DNA from: Shinella sumterensis
Lineage (GTDB): Bacteria > Pseudomonadota > Alphaproteobacteria > Rhizobiales > Rhizobiaceae
Reading direction: 5' to 3'
NCBI RefSeq assembly: GCF_004514425.2
Contig: NZ_MYFN02000004.1
Coordinates: 62,001-126,000, forward strand
DNA length: 64,000 nucleotides
Both the position numbers and the translations under genes were made by a program. Position 1 is the first letter of the stretch; each line of letters opens with the position of its first letter. Below are positions 24,114-33,201 of the stretch, piece after piece. The notes under the pieces were generated by a model that searched no databases, had not been told where the DNA came from, and was given only the letters and a program-made list of their open reading frames with translations.

Positions 24114-26447
24114 TTACGGCAGCGTATAGGCGATGACGTAGTCGCCCGGCTTGGTGCCGACGGAGCCGTGGCCACCCGCGACGATCAGCACATATTGCTT
24201 CTCGCCGACCGTGTAGGTCATCGGCGTCGCCTGCCCGCCGGCGGGAAGGCGGCCTTCCCACAGCTGGCGGCCCGTCGTCACGTCATAGGCGCGGATATAG
24301 TCGTCCACCGCCGCGCCCAGGAAGGCGACGCCGCCCTTGGTGATGATCGGCCCGCCGATGCCGGGCACGCCGACCTTGAAGGGCAGCGGCAGCGGCGTCA
24401 TGTCGTAGACCGTGCCGTTCTTGTGCTTGTAGGCGATCTTGCCGGTGGCAAGGTCCGCACCCGCGACATAGCCCCATGGCGGCGCCTGGCAGGGAATGCC
24501 GAGCGGGCCGAGGAAGGGGCCCATGAACACGCCGTAGGGCGCGCCCTCGTTACGGTTGAGGCCCTGTTCGGAACCCTTTTCGTCCTGCCCCTTCGGCGGG
24601 ATCTGGTCACGCGGCACGAGGCGCGAGGTGAAGGCGAGGTAGGTCGGCATGCCGAACATCACCTGCCGTTCCGGGTCCACCGCGACCGAACCCCAGTTGA
24701 ACGTGCCGAAATTGCCGGGATAGACGAGCGTGCCCTGCAGGGACGGCGGCGTGTAGCGGCCTTCATATTTGAGCGACAGGAAGTCGATGCGGCACTTCAG
24801 CTGGTCGAACATGCTGATGCCCCACATGTTCTTCTCCGTCAGCGGCGGCGGTGAGAAGGTGAGGTCGGAGATCGGCTGCGTCGGGGCGGTGAAGTCCTCC
24901 GGGATCGCGCCGGTTGGCGCCGGAATTTCCTTGATGCCGATGATCGGGTCGCCGTTGCGGCGGTCCAGCACGTAGATGTCGCCCTGCTTGGTGGGGCCGA
25001 CAAGCGCCGGAATGGTCGCGCCGTCCTTGGTGATGTCGATCAGCGCGGGCTGTGCCGGCACGTCCATGTCCCAGAGGTCGTGATGCACGGTCTGGCGCAC
25101 CCAGCGCACGGCACCCGTCTTGATGTCGAGTGCGACGATGGAGGACGAGTATTTCTCGACATGCTCGCTGCGGCCCATGCCGAGCTGGTCGGGCACGCGG
25201 TTGCCGAGCGGGATATAGACGAGGCCGAGCGCATCGTCATAGCTGAAGACGGACCAGGAGTTCGGCGAGTTGACCGTATAGACCTGACCCTCCGGCAGCG
25301 GCGTGGTGACATCCGGATTGCCCGAATCCCAGTTCCAGATCAGCGCGCCGGTCTTCACGTCGAAGGCGCGGATGACGCCCGATTGCGAATGGATGGAGTA
25401 GTTGTCGTTGACCGCACCGCCGATGATGATCTTCTCGTCGGTGATGACGGGCGGCGATGTGGAGTAGTAGTAGCCGGCCGGATTGTACGGCATGCCCTGT
25501 TCCAGGCGCAGCACGCCGTTGTCGGCAAAGCTGGTGCAGACGTCACCGGTCTCAGCGTCGAGCGCGATCAGCCGGGCGTCCGAGGTCGGCAGGTAGACGC
25601 GCGTGGCGCAGGTCGTGCCCGCCGTCGCGGCCGGATCGGCATAATAGGTCACGCCGCGGCAGGTCTGGTGCTGGCGGTCCGGGTTCATGCCGGAGTTGGA
25701 ATCGTATTTCCACTTTTCCTTGCCGGTCGCCGCGTCGACCGCGATGGCCCAGTTGTGCGGCGTGCACATGTAGAGCGTGTCGCCGATCTTGAGCGGCGTC
25801 ACCTGGTAGGTCGTCTCGCCGACATCGTCGGGCAGCTTCACGTCGCCCGTCTGGTACTGCCAGGCCACCTTCAGCGTGTTGACGTTTTCCGTGTTGATCT
25901 GGTCGAGCGGCGAGTAGCGCTGGCCGAACGGCGTGCGCCCATATTGATGCCATTCGCCGGCCGGCACGTTGCCGCCGAGCGCCGGCGTGGCGTTGACCAC
26001 GTTCGTCGGCAGTTCGCCCGCAAGATCGTGCGGGTCCTGCGTCATGGAGTAGCCGGCCACCGCGATGGCCACGATGGACGCCACGGCCAGCGGCAGGGCG
26101 GATGCCGGGTAGCGAATGCCGGTTGGGCTTGCGATGCCGAGCGGCCGGCGGATGGCCGGCAGCATCAGCCACAGGCCGAGAAGCACGATGATGCCGCCAC
26201 GCGGACCGAGCTGCCACCAGTCGAAGCCGACCTCCCACACCGCCCAGCCGAGCGAGCCGAGAATGACGAGGGCATAGAGCCACAGCGCAGCGCTCGAACG
26301 GCGCAGGAGGAGATAGGCGGTGACGAGGAAGGCGAGGCCGGTGATGAGGTAATAGGGGCTGCCGCCAAGCGACAGCAGCCACCCGCCTCCGCCCGTCAGC
26401 ACCACTCCGATGATGGCAAAGAGGACGGCAGTCAACGTGAGCAACAT
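24114..26447 (-). CDS. gcd: Membrane-bound PQQ-dependent glucose dehydrogenase
   Basis: 777 residues, the usual size for quinoprotein glucose dehydrogenases. Five hydrophobic segments in the first ~140 residues anchor the enzyme and hold ubiquinone; the rest is an eight-bladed PQQ propeller in the periplasm (GEWHQYGRTPFGQRYSPLDQ, YTVNSPNSWSVFSYDDALG). It oxidises glucose and other aldoses to lactones and feeds electrons to ubiquinone. ATG 26447 is preferred, with GGAG seven bases upstream; in-frame ATG 26459 is the alternative. No pqq synthesis genes lie in the window, so PQQ must be made elsewhere or imported. Confidence 0.95.
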   Translation of the reverse strand: MLLTLTAVLFAIIGVVLTGGGGWLLSLGGSPYYLITGLAFLVTAYLLLRRSSAALWLYALVILGSLGWAVWEVGFDWWQLGPRGGIIVLLGLWLMLPAIRRPLGIASPTGIRYPASALPLAVASIVAIAVAGYSMTQDPHDLAGELPTNVVNATPALGGNVPAGEWHQYGRTPFGQRYSPLDQINTENVNTLKVAWQYQTGDVKLPDDVGETTYQVTPLKIGDTLYMCTPHNWAIAVDAATGKEKWKYDSNSGMNPDRQHQTCRGVTYYADPAATAGTTCATRVYLPTSDARLIALDAETGDVCTSFADNGVLRLEQGMPYNPAGYYYSTSPPVITDEKIIIGGAVNDNYSIHSQSGVIRAFDVKTGALIWNWDSGNPDVTTPLPEGQVYTVNSPNSWSVFSYDDALGLVYIPLGNRVPDQLGMGRSEHVEKYSSSIVALDIKTGAVRWVRQTVHHDLWDMDVPAQPALIDITKDGATIPALVGPTKQGDIYVLDRRNGDPIIGIKEIPAPTGAIPEDFTAPTQPISDLTFSPPPLTEKNMWGISMFDQLKCRIDFLSLKYEGRYTPPSLQGTLVYPGNFGTFNWGSVAVDPERQVMFGMPTYLAFTSRLVPRDQIPPKGQDEKGSEQGLNRNEGAPYGVFMGPFLGPLGIPCQAPPWGYVAGADLATGKIAYKHKNGTVYDMTPLPLPFKVGVPGIGGPIITKGGVAFLGAAVDDYIRAYDVTTGRQLWEGRLPAGGQATPMTYTVGEKQYVLIVAGGHGSVGTKPGDYVIAYTLP

Positions 26448-26618
26448 GGGAAACTCCATTTGTGATGGCGGCCGGAAGAGGGCCGACATGACGTCCGGCT
26501 CCGCAGAGCGGACGCTTCAGGAATTAGGGCGAAAAGGTGGCTCTTCAATGCCCCGGGTCATACGTTATTGCACGGCTGGGCTACCATGACTGCATGTCGG
26601 CTGCGGCGCAAGGGCGTC

Positions 26619-28127
26619 TTAGGTGCCGCAGAACGTCGCCGCGATCTCCTCGCCCGGTTCGGGCGGCAGGGCATAGGCGGCAAAGCGCGGCTGGTCCTCG
26701 TAGGGCCGGGCGAGCACGTCGTTCAGCGCCGCAAAGAGTGAGAAATCGCCGTCGTCTATGGCCGCGTTGAGTGCTTCCTCGACCTTGTGGTTGCGCGGGA
26801 TGAAGGCCGGGTTGACGCGCCGCATCGCCCCGGCGCGCGCCGCAGGCGCGGTCGCCTCCTGCGAAAGCCGCGCCCGCCAGGCGGAAAGCCATGGGGTAAG
26901 CGCCGCCGGGTCCTCCAGAAGCGCGCCGAGGGCGGGATCGGCGGCATCGTCCTGTGCGCAGTCGACAAGCCGGCGAAACGCCAGCGTATAGTCCGCCTTC
27001 TGCTCGTAGAGCGTGACGAGAAGCTCGCGGATCAGCTCCTGGTCCTCTTCGCGCGCGTCGTCGCCAAGGCCGATCTTGGCGCGGATGGTGCGCGTCCAGT
27101 GCGCCTGGAACCGTTCCATGAACCGGCTGACGGCCGCGTTGGCGGCTTCCACGGCCTTGTCCTGGTCGTCATCCAGGATCGCCAGCATGGCCTCGGCGAG
27201 CCGCGCGATGTTCCACTGGCCGATGCCGGGCTGGTTGCCGAAGGCATAGCGGCCGTTGCGGTCGATGGAGGAATAGACGGTGCGCGGGTCGTAACGGTCC
27301 ATGAAGGCGCAGGGCCCGAAGTCGATCGTCTCGCCCGAGATCGTCATGTTGTCGGTGTTCATCACGCCGTGGATGAAGCCGACGCCAAGCCATTTCGCAA
27401 TCAGCGACGCCTGCCGGTCGGCGACCGCGTCGAGCAGCGCGAGATAGGGCTTTTCCGCGCCCTTGAGCTCGGGATAGTGCCTGTCGATGACATGGTCGGC
27501 GAGCACGCCCACATTCTCCGTGTCGCCGCGCGCGGCGAAGAACTGGAAGGTGCCGACGCGGATATGGCTGCCGGCCACGCGCGTGAAGACGGCGCCGGGC
27601 AGGGCGCGGTCGCGATAGACCGGCTGGCCGGTCGCGACGGCGGCGAGCGCCCGCGTCGTCGGGACGCCGAGCGCGTGCATGGCCTCGCTGATGATGTATT
27701 CGCGCAGCACCGGGCCGAGCGCCGCCCGCCCGTCGCCGCGCCGCGAATAGGGCGTGGGCCCGGCACCCTTCAGCTGGATGTCGCGCCGCTTGCCGTTGCG
27801 GTCGATCACCTCGCCGAGCAGGATGGCGCGCCCGTCGCCGAGCTGCGGCACGAACTGGCCGAACTGGTGCCCGGCATAGGCCATGGCAAGCGGCAGCGAG
27901 CCGGGCAGGGCAACGTTGCCGGAGAAGTATCCCGCGCCATGCCGCTCCAGCCTGTCGGCATCGAGCCCGAGTTCCTCGGCGAGCTGCCGGTTGAAGGCAA
28001 TCAGCATCGGCGCTTCCACCGGCGTGGGGTCGACCGGCGTGAAGAACGCATCCGGCAGGCGCGCATAGCTGTTGTCGAAGGGGATGGCGCCGGTCGCGCC
28101 CGCCTGTGCCGTCGTTGCCGTGCTCAT
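26619..28127 (-). CDS. selO: SelO-type protein adenylyltransferase (YdiU/UPF0061)
   Basis: 502 residues. SelO pseudokinases transfer AMP to Ser, Thr or Tyr of target proteins and are linked to the oxidative-stress response. Diagnostic stretches are LKGAGPTPYSRRGDGRAALG, the NTDNMTISGETIDFGPCAFM metal-binding region with its DFG, and IPRNHKVEEAL. The C-terminus ends TFCGT, the Cys position that is selenocysteine in eukaryotic SelO. AAAGGA lies upstream of ATG 28127; a longer open frame before it is not conserved. Confidence 0.93.
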   Translation of the reverse strand: MSTATTAQAGATGAIPFDNSYARLPDAFFTPVDPTPVEAPMLIAFNRQLAEELGLDADRLERHGAGYFSGNVALPGSLPLAMAYAGHQFGQFVPQLGDGRAILLGEVIDRNGKRRDIQLKGAGPTPYSRRGDGRAALGPVLREYIISEAMHALGVPTTRALAAVATGQPVYRDRALPGAVFTRVAGSHIRVGTFQFFAARGDTENVGVLADHVIDRHYPELKGAEKPYLALLDAVADRQASLIAKWLGVGFIHGVMNTDNMTISGETIDFGPCAFMDRYDPRTVYSSIDRNGRYAFGNQPGIGQWNIARLAEAMLAILDDDQDKAVEAANAAVSRFMERFQAHWTRTIRAKIGLGDDAREEDQELIRELLVTLYEQKADYTLAFRRLVDCAQDDAADPALGALLEDPAALTPWLSAWRARLSQEATAPAARAGAMRRVNPAFIPRNHKVEEALNAAIDDGDFSLFAALNDVLARPYEDQPRFAAYALPPEPGEEIAATFCGT

Positions 28128-28286
28128 GATCCATCCATCCTTTGCCGCTTTCCTTTCAGATAGGGCGTCCGGGCGGCAAACGAAAGGCTTGGGGGCCATA
28201 TGCCTGACGCGCGGCGGCCCCGGATGGCCTCGGGCCGCCTTTCCTTTCCCGGCCCACGCCCTATCCTCGTCGGAAAGGAGTGTTGC

Positions 28287-28556
28287 ATGAAGAACCTGAC
28301 CTGCCTGTTGCCCGGCCTGCCGGCCCTTTTCCTGCTGGCCGCCTGTAGCGCGCCATCGGCGCAGACGCCGGCCGGCGAGCGGCCCATGGACGAGGTGCCG
28401 CGTCAGACGCGGCTTGCAAACGGCGACCGGCAATATGCGTTCCGCAACGGCTGCGTGATCGTTCTGGAGGCGCGCCGGGCGGTGGTGAAGAGCGAGGGCG
28501 ATGTCTGCGCGCTCCATCATCGCGACATCGCGCTGCTCTACGCCTCCGGCGACTGA
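28287..28556 (+). CDS. Small lipoprotein
   Basis: 89 residues with a lipoprotein signal peptide and lipobox LAAC near residue 20 (PALFLLAACSAP). The mature part has a pair of cysteines (RNGCVIVLEA, GDVCALHH). AAAGGAG precedes ATG 28287. The 3' end overlaps the end of the convergent betI gene by 19 bases. Function unknown. Confidence 0.75.
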   Translation: MKNLTCLLPGLPALFLLAACSAPSAQTPAGERPMDEVPRQTRLANGDRQYAFRNGCVIVLEARRAVVKSEGDVCALHHRDIALLYASGD

Positions 28557-29152
28557 TCGCGTCCGGCCTCTTCCGCCAGCCGGCGGTCGATGAAGTCATA
28601 CATCAGCGTCAGCGCTTCCGTGCGCGGCACGCCGCCGGATTGCAGGCCGTGCCGCAGCCACAGGCCGTCGATCAGGCCGCTGATGAGGAGTGCGGTCCGG
28701 CGCGCCGCCTCGGCCGGCATGAGCAGCCGGAGCGCCGACATCAGGTTCGAATGCATGCGGGCATGGATGACCGCCTGGATGCGGGCGAGCTGCGGCTCGC
28801 GCGGCACCTCCGCGCAGAGCGCAAGCCAGGCATGGGCGATCTCGGGCTGGTAGAAACGCGGGTCGAAATTGCCGTCCACCACGGCCGCGATGCGCTCGCG
28901 CGGCGTCTTTGCCCGGCGCAGCCGCTCGGCCACGGCATCGCGCAGATTGGCATTCGCCTCGCGCATCGCCTGCTCGAAGAGCTCCTGCTTGTTGCGGAAA
29001 TAGTGCAGCACGATGCCCTTGGAGGCGCCGGCATGGGCGGCGACCTTTTCCAGCGTCGCGCCGGCCATGCCCTCGCGCTGCAGCACCTCGAACGCGGCCT
29101 GCCGCAGTTCCCTGCGCCTGATGTCGACCAGTTTCGTGAGCTTTCCCGCCAT
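28538..29152 (-). CDS. betI: BetI-like TetR-family regulator
   Basis: 204 residues: N-terminal TetR HTH (GATLEKVAAHAGASKGIVLH, then YFRNKQELFEQAM) and the BetI ligand domain (ALCAEVPREPQLARIQAVIH, LISGLIDGLWLRHGL). BetI represses choline uptake and glycine betaine synthesis genes until choline is present. Here it is divergent from a ChoX-type choline-binding protein, with no betA/betB next to it. The 113-base region between them holds an ATTGG...CCAAT operator-like repeat. Confidence 0.88.
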   Translation of the reverse strand: MAGKLTKLVDIRRRELRQAAFEVLQREGMAGATLEKVAAHAGASKGIVLHYFRNKQELFEQAMREANANLRDAVAERLRRAKTPRERIAAVVDGNFDPRFYQPEIAHAWLALCAEVPREPQLARIQAVIHARMHSNLMSALRLLMPAEAARRTALLISGLIDGLWLRHGLQSGGVPRTEALTLMYDFIDRRLAEEAGRDQSPEA

Positions 29153-29214
29153 GTGATTCCCGCTTTTCGTGCGGGAAGATTGACATTTTTTCCGCGAAGT
29201 TCAAGAATTGTCCC

Positions 29215-29236
29215 ATTGGTCAATCTTTGATCCAAT
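29215..29236. promoter_or_regulatory. Putative BetI operator
   Basis: ATTGGTCAA and TGATCCAAT face each other in the betI/choX divergent region; the repeat is perfect apart from one bulged base. The ATTGG/CCAAT content resembles known bet operators. It lies 30 bases before the choX start, downstream of the likely promoter. Confidence 0.5.
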
Positions 29237-29265
29237 CGGACAAAGTTCAAAAAAGGGGAACGCCG

Positions 29266-30195
29266 ATGAAACGCGCCATTGCCTGCGCCGCCGCATGCCT
29301 CATGACGATCGGGGCCGCCCGGGCGGCCGAACAGGAGAGCTGCCGCAAGGTGCGCCTCGCCGAACCCGGCTGGAACGACCTCGCCTTCACGACCGGTGTC
29401 GCGCAGTCCTTGCTGCATGCGCTGGGCTACGAGACGCAGAGCGACCTGCTCGGCATCGACGTCATCTACCTGAGCCTCAAGAACAAGGATCTCGACGTCT
29501 TCCTCGGCTACTGGGACCCCGCGATGCGGACCTATTTCGCGCCTTACGAGAAGGACGGCTCCGTCGAGACCGTCACGCAGAACCTGACGGGCGCGAAATA
29601 CACCTTCGCCGTGCCCGCCTATGTCTGGGATGCCGGCGTGAAGGATTTCGCAGACCTCAAGACCCATGCCGACAAGTTCGAGAAGAAGATGTACGGCATC
29701 GAACCGGGCTCCAACCAGCTGATGCTGGACGCCATCGCCGATCCGTCGCTGGGCATCGAAGACTGGGAAGTCGTGGAATCGAGCGAGCAGGGCATGCTGG
29801 CCGAGCTTGCCCGCCACATCGACATGAAGGCCTTCTTCGTTTTCCAGGGGTGGGCGCCGCATCCGATGAACACCGCCTACGACATCCGCTACCTCACCGG
29901 CGGCGACACGTTCTACGGCCCGGATTTCGGAGCGGCGACCGTCTCCACGCAGGTCCGCAAGGGCTATCTCGCGGAATGCCCCAATGTCGCGCAGCTTCTG
30001 AAGAACCTCACCTTCGACATCGACTTCGAAAACCGCGGCATGGGCTACCTGATGAACGACGGCATGGCGCCCGAGGATGCCGGCCGCAAGGCGATCGGCG
30101 AGGAGCCGAAACGGCTCGACGCCTGGCTTGCCGGCGTGACGACCGTCGACGGCGAGCCCGGTCTTGCCGCCGTCCGCAAGGCGCTCGGCCTGTGA
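29266..30195 (+). CDS. choX: Choline-binding periplasmic protein (ChoX-like)
   Basis: 309 residues with a signal peptide ending GAARA. It is an OpuAC-type substrate-binding protein for quaternary amines. The aromatic residues expected to form the cation-binding box are present: Trp36 (EPGWNDLAF), Trp83 (LGYWDPAM), a Tyr in the KYTFAVPAY stretch, and Trp196 (FQGWAPHP). The ChoW permease and ChoV ATPase genes that follow choX in Sinorhizobium are absent; instead an alpha/beta hydrolase gene overlaps the stop. AAAGGGG precedes ATG 29266. Confidence 0.9.
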   Translation: MKRAIACAAACLMTIGAARAAEQESCRKVRLAEPGWNDLAFTTGVAQSLLHALGYETQSDLLGIDVIYLSLKNKDLDVFLGYWDPAMRTYFAPYEKDGSVETVTQNLTGAKYTFAVPAYVWDAGVKDFADLKTHADKFEKKMYGIEPGSNQLMLDAIADPSLGIEDWEVVESSEQGMLAELARHIDMKAFFVFQGWAPHPMNTAYDIRYLTGGDTFYGPDFGAATVSTQVRKGYLAECPNVAQLLKNLTFDIDFENRGMGYLMNDGMAPEDAGRKAIGEEPKRLDAWLAGVTTVDGEPGLAAVRKALGL

Positions 30196-31010
30196 CGAAA
30201 GTGGTCGATCAAGCCGGCTGGAACGACCGCAAGCGCGTCACGACGACTGATGGCCGGCGCCTCGCCTATATCGACAGCGGCGAGGGGGAAATGCCCCTGT
30301 TCCTGCTGCACGGTTACACCGACAGCAGCCGCAGCTGGTCGCTGATCGAGCCGTATCTCGCCGGGCACCGGCTGGTGATGCCGGACCTGCCGGGGCATGG
30401 CCTTTCGACGGCCATGCCGCTGCCGACGCTCGAAGCGTTCGCCGATGATATCGTCCGGCTGGCGGATGTGCTGGGCATCGAGCGCTTCGCGGTCATCGGC
30501 CATTCGATGGGGGCCATGACGGCCCTTGTGCTGGCAGCCCGGCACGCCGCACGCGTCACCGCGCTCGCCAGTCTTTGCGGCAGCCTTCAACCGGGTCTGC
30601 TCGCGGAAACCACGCTCGGTGCGGAAATCCGTGCGCTTGTCGATCCCATCGATTCGCAAAGCCCGTTCCTGCGCGAGTGGCACCGATGCGCGCAGCCGGT
30701 CGATGCGGATTTCATGGCATGGATCGCACGGGAGGCGGCGACCATGCCTGCCGCCGTCTGGCAGGCGCTCTACGCGATGATCGAAGCCACCGATTTGCGG
30801 CAAGCGGCAGAGCGGATCGATGCGCCGGTCCTGCTTCTGGCGGGGGATGAGGACGCACTGTTCGACGAACCACACCGGGCCGCGTTGCGGACGGCTTTTC
30901 CGCAGGCCGCGACGGAAATCCTCGCCGGCCACAGCCACAATCCCCATTGGGAATCGCCCGCCCTTGTGGCGGCCGCGCTTGCCGGTTTCCTGGCCGCGCA
31001 GCCGCTCTGA
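30192..31010 (+). CDS. Alpha/beta hydrolase
   Basis: 272-residue cytosolic hydrolase. Oxyanion-hole HGY near residue 36 (FLLHGYTDSSRSW), nucleophile Ser in GHSMGA, acid Asp in AGDEDALF and catalytic His in GHSHNPHWE complete the triad. The start is a GTG overlapping the choX stop (GTGA), so it is translationally coupled to choX. Coupling with a choline-binding protein suggests, as inference only, a choline-ester or phosphocholine-related substrate. Confidence 0.88.
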   Translation: MTKVVDQAGWNDRKRVTTTDGRRLAYIDSGEGEMPLFLLHGYTDSSRSWSLIEPYLAGHRLVMPDLPGHGLSTAMPLPTLEAFADDIVRLADVLGIERFAVIGHSMGAMTALVLAARHAARVTALASLCGSLQPGLLAETTLGAEIRALVDPIDSQSPFLREWHRCAQPVDADFMAWIAREAATMPAAVWQALYAMIEATDLRQAAERIDAPVLLLAGDEDALFDEPHRAALRTAFPQAATEILAGHSHNPHWESPALVAAALAGFLAAQPL

Positions 31011-31013
31011 GGC

Positions 31014-33107
31014 CTACATCTTACCCGCCACCTTGATGGCGAAGGCATATTCGAAGGCGATCTCCTCCAGCCGCTGGAAGCGGCCCGACGCGCCGCCATG
31101 GCCCGCACCCATATTGGTCTTGAGCAGGATCGGTTCCTTGCCGGTCGTCTTCTCGCGCAGCTTCGCCACCCACTTGGTCGGTTCCCAATAGGTGACGCGC
31201 GGGTCGGTCAGGCCGGACAGTGCGAGGATCGCGGGATAGGCCTTGGCCTCGACATTGTCATAGGGCGAATAGCTCGCCATCAGCTGGTAGAAATCCTTGC
31301 TCTCGATCGGATTGCCCCATTCGGGCCATTCCGGCGGGGTGAGCGGCAGCGTGTCGTCCAGCATGGTGTTGAGCACGTCGACGAAGGGCACGGCGGCGAT
31401 GATGCCGCCGAACTTCTCCGGTGCCATGTTGGCGATCGCACCCATCAGCATGCCGCCGGCCGATCCGCCCTCGGCGATGATATTCGCGTAGGACGTGAAC
31501 TTCTCCTGATTCAGATAGTCCGCCGCCGCGATGAAGTCCTTGAAGGTGTTGGTCTTCTTGTCCATCTTGCCGTCTTCGTACCAGGCAAAGCCCTTGTCCT
31601 TGCCGCCGCGGATATGGGCGATGGCATAGACGAAGCCGCGATCGACCAGCGACAGGCAATTGGTGTTGAAGGACGCCGGGATGGTGATGCCGTAGGCGCC
31701 GTAGCCGTATAGCAGGCAGGGCGCGGAGCCGTCCAGGGCCACATCCTTGCGGTAAAGCAGGGTGACGGGCACGCTCTCGCCGTCCCAGGCGGGCGCGAAG
31801 ACGCGGCGGGTGACGTAATCGTCCGGGTTATGGCCGGACGGCACTTCCTGCGTCTTGAGCAGCGTGCGCTCGCGCGTCGCCATGTCGTAGTCGAAGAGCT
31901 GCGAAGGCGTCGTCATCGAGGAATAGGAGAAACGGATGACGTCGGTATCGTATTCCGCCGCCCCCGACAGGCCGAGCGAATAGGCTTCCTCGGCGAAGGC
32001 GATGGCGTGTTCCTCGCCGCTCGCGCGGTCGCGCACCACGATGCGCGGCAGGCCCTCGTGACGCTCCAGCCACACGAGATGACGGGCGAACGCCATGTGG
32101 CTGAGGATCAGCGTGCCGGGCCGGTGCGGCACGACCTCGGTCCAGTTCTCGCGGCCCGGCGCCGTCACCGGCGTCTGCATGATCTTGAAGTCCTTGGCGC
32201 CGTCGGCATTGGTCAGGATGTAGAAGACGTCGCCGCCCTCGGTCATCGAATATTCCAGCCCCGTCTGGCGCGGGGCGACGACAACGGGCGTCGCCGTGAG
32301 GTCCTTGGTGGAGAGCAGGCGGTATTCGCTCGTCTCGTGGTCGTGGATATCGATGTAGATGAAGTCGTCGATCAGCGAGCCGCCGACCGACATGAAGAAG
32401 CCCGCATCCTTCTCCTCATAGACCAGCCGGTCGTTCTCCTGCCGTTCGCCGAGGATGTGGTGAAAAATCTTCGACGGGCGGTGGTTCTCGTCGAGCGCGG
32501 TATAGAAGAAGCTCCGCGCATCCGGCGCCCAGACACCGCCGCCGCCGGTGTTGGAAAGCGTGTCGGCACGGTCCTCGCCGGTCGCGAGGTCGCGCACCTT
32601 CAGCGTGAAATATTCCGATCCCTTGTCGTCGTAGCCCCAGATGCCGATGGAATGGTCGGTGGAATGATCGATGCCGGCGAGGCGGAAATAGTCCTTGCCT
32701 TCGGCTTGCCTGTCGCCGTCGAGCAGGATGACGCGTTCGCCGCCGTCGCGCGGCTCGCGGAAGTAGCGCGGCTGCTCGCCGCCGGTGATATAGGCCGTGC
32801 CATAGGCATAGGGACCGTCCTTCACGGGCACGGAGCTGTCGTCCTCCTTGATGCGGCCGCGCATCTCGGCAAACAGCGTCTTCTGCAAGGCCTCCGTATC
32901 GGCCATCGCCGCCGTCATATAGGCGTTCTCGGCCTCCAGATGCGCGCGGATTTCCGGTTGGAGGATCGAGGGATCCTTGAACATCGCCTGCCAGTTGTCG
33001 TCGCGGAACCAGGCATAGTCGTCGGTGCGGGTGATGCCGTGGCGCGTATCCTCCTGCGGCTTCTTGGCAGCGATCGGGGCGGCGGGCAGGTTCTTGAAGA
33101 CGGACAC
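31014..33107 (-). CDS. ptrB: Oligopeptidase B (S9 prolyl-oligopeptidase family)
   Basis: 697-residue cytosolic serine peptidase that cleaves small peptides after Arg or Lys. An N-terminal beta-propeller (residues ~70-400) covers a C-terminal catalytic domain with the nucleophile in EGGSAGGMLMG, the Asp region GLTDPRVTYWEP, and the His in MGAGHGGASGRF. The sequence YGYGAYGITIPASF is typical. Length matches the family. Stands alone, convergent with the hydrolase gene three bases away. Confidence 0.94.
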   Translation of the reverse strand: MSVFKNLPAAPIAAKKPQEDTRHGITRTDDYAWFRDDNWQAMFKDPSILQPEIRAHLEAENAYMTAAMADTEALQKTLFAEMRGRIKEDDSSVPVKDGPYAYGTAYITGGEQPRYFREPRDGGERVILLDGDRQAEGKDYFRLAGIDHSTDHSIGIWGYDDKGSEYFTLKVRDLATGEDRADTLSNTGGGGVWAPDARSFFYTALDENHRPSKIFHHILGERQENDRLVYEEKDAGFFMSVGGSLIDDFIYIDIHDHETSEYRLLSTKDLTATPVVVAPRQTGLEYSMTEGGDVFYILTNADGAKDFKIMQTPVTAPGRENWTEVVPHRPGTLILSHMAFARHLVWLERHEGLPRIVVRDRASGEEHAIAFAEEAYSLGLSGAAEYDTDVIRFSYSSMTTPSQLFDYDMATRERTLLKTQEVPSGHNPDDYVTRRVFAPAWDGESVPVTLLYRKDVALDGSAPCLLYGYGAYGITIPASFNTNCLSLVDRGFVYAIAHIRGGKDKGFAWYEDGKMDKKTNTFKDFIAAADYLNQEKFTSYANIIAEGGSAGGMLMGAIANMAPEKFGGIIAAVPFVDVLNTMLDDTLPLTPPEWPEWGNPIESKDFYQLMASYSPYDNVEAKAYPAILALSGLTDPRVTYWEPTKWVAKLREKTTGKEPILLKTNMGAGHGGASGRFQRLEEIAFEYAFAIKVAGKM

Positions 33108-33201
33108 GATTTCACTCCGGTGGATCGACAGGCGGGACCAGAGAGATAGAGAGCCGCGCCCCCGGCATCAAGCAAGCTTTTGACGCCGGGGTGTTTTTGC
33201 G

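Noticed and set aside
24114-26447. PQQ dehydrogenase as part of a pqq cluster with the diheme cytochrome
   Set aside because: No pqq genes nearby and the cytochromes lie over 4 kb away in another operon; membrane glucose dehydrogenases pass electrons directly to ubiquinone.
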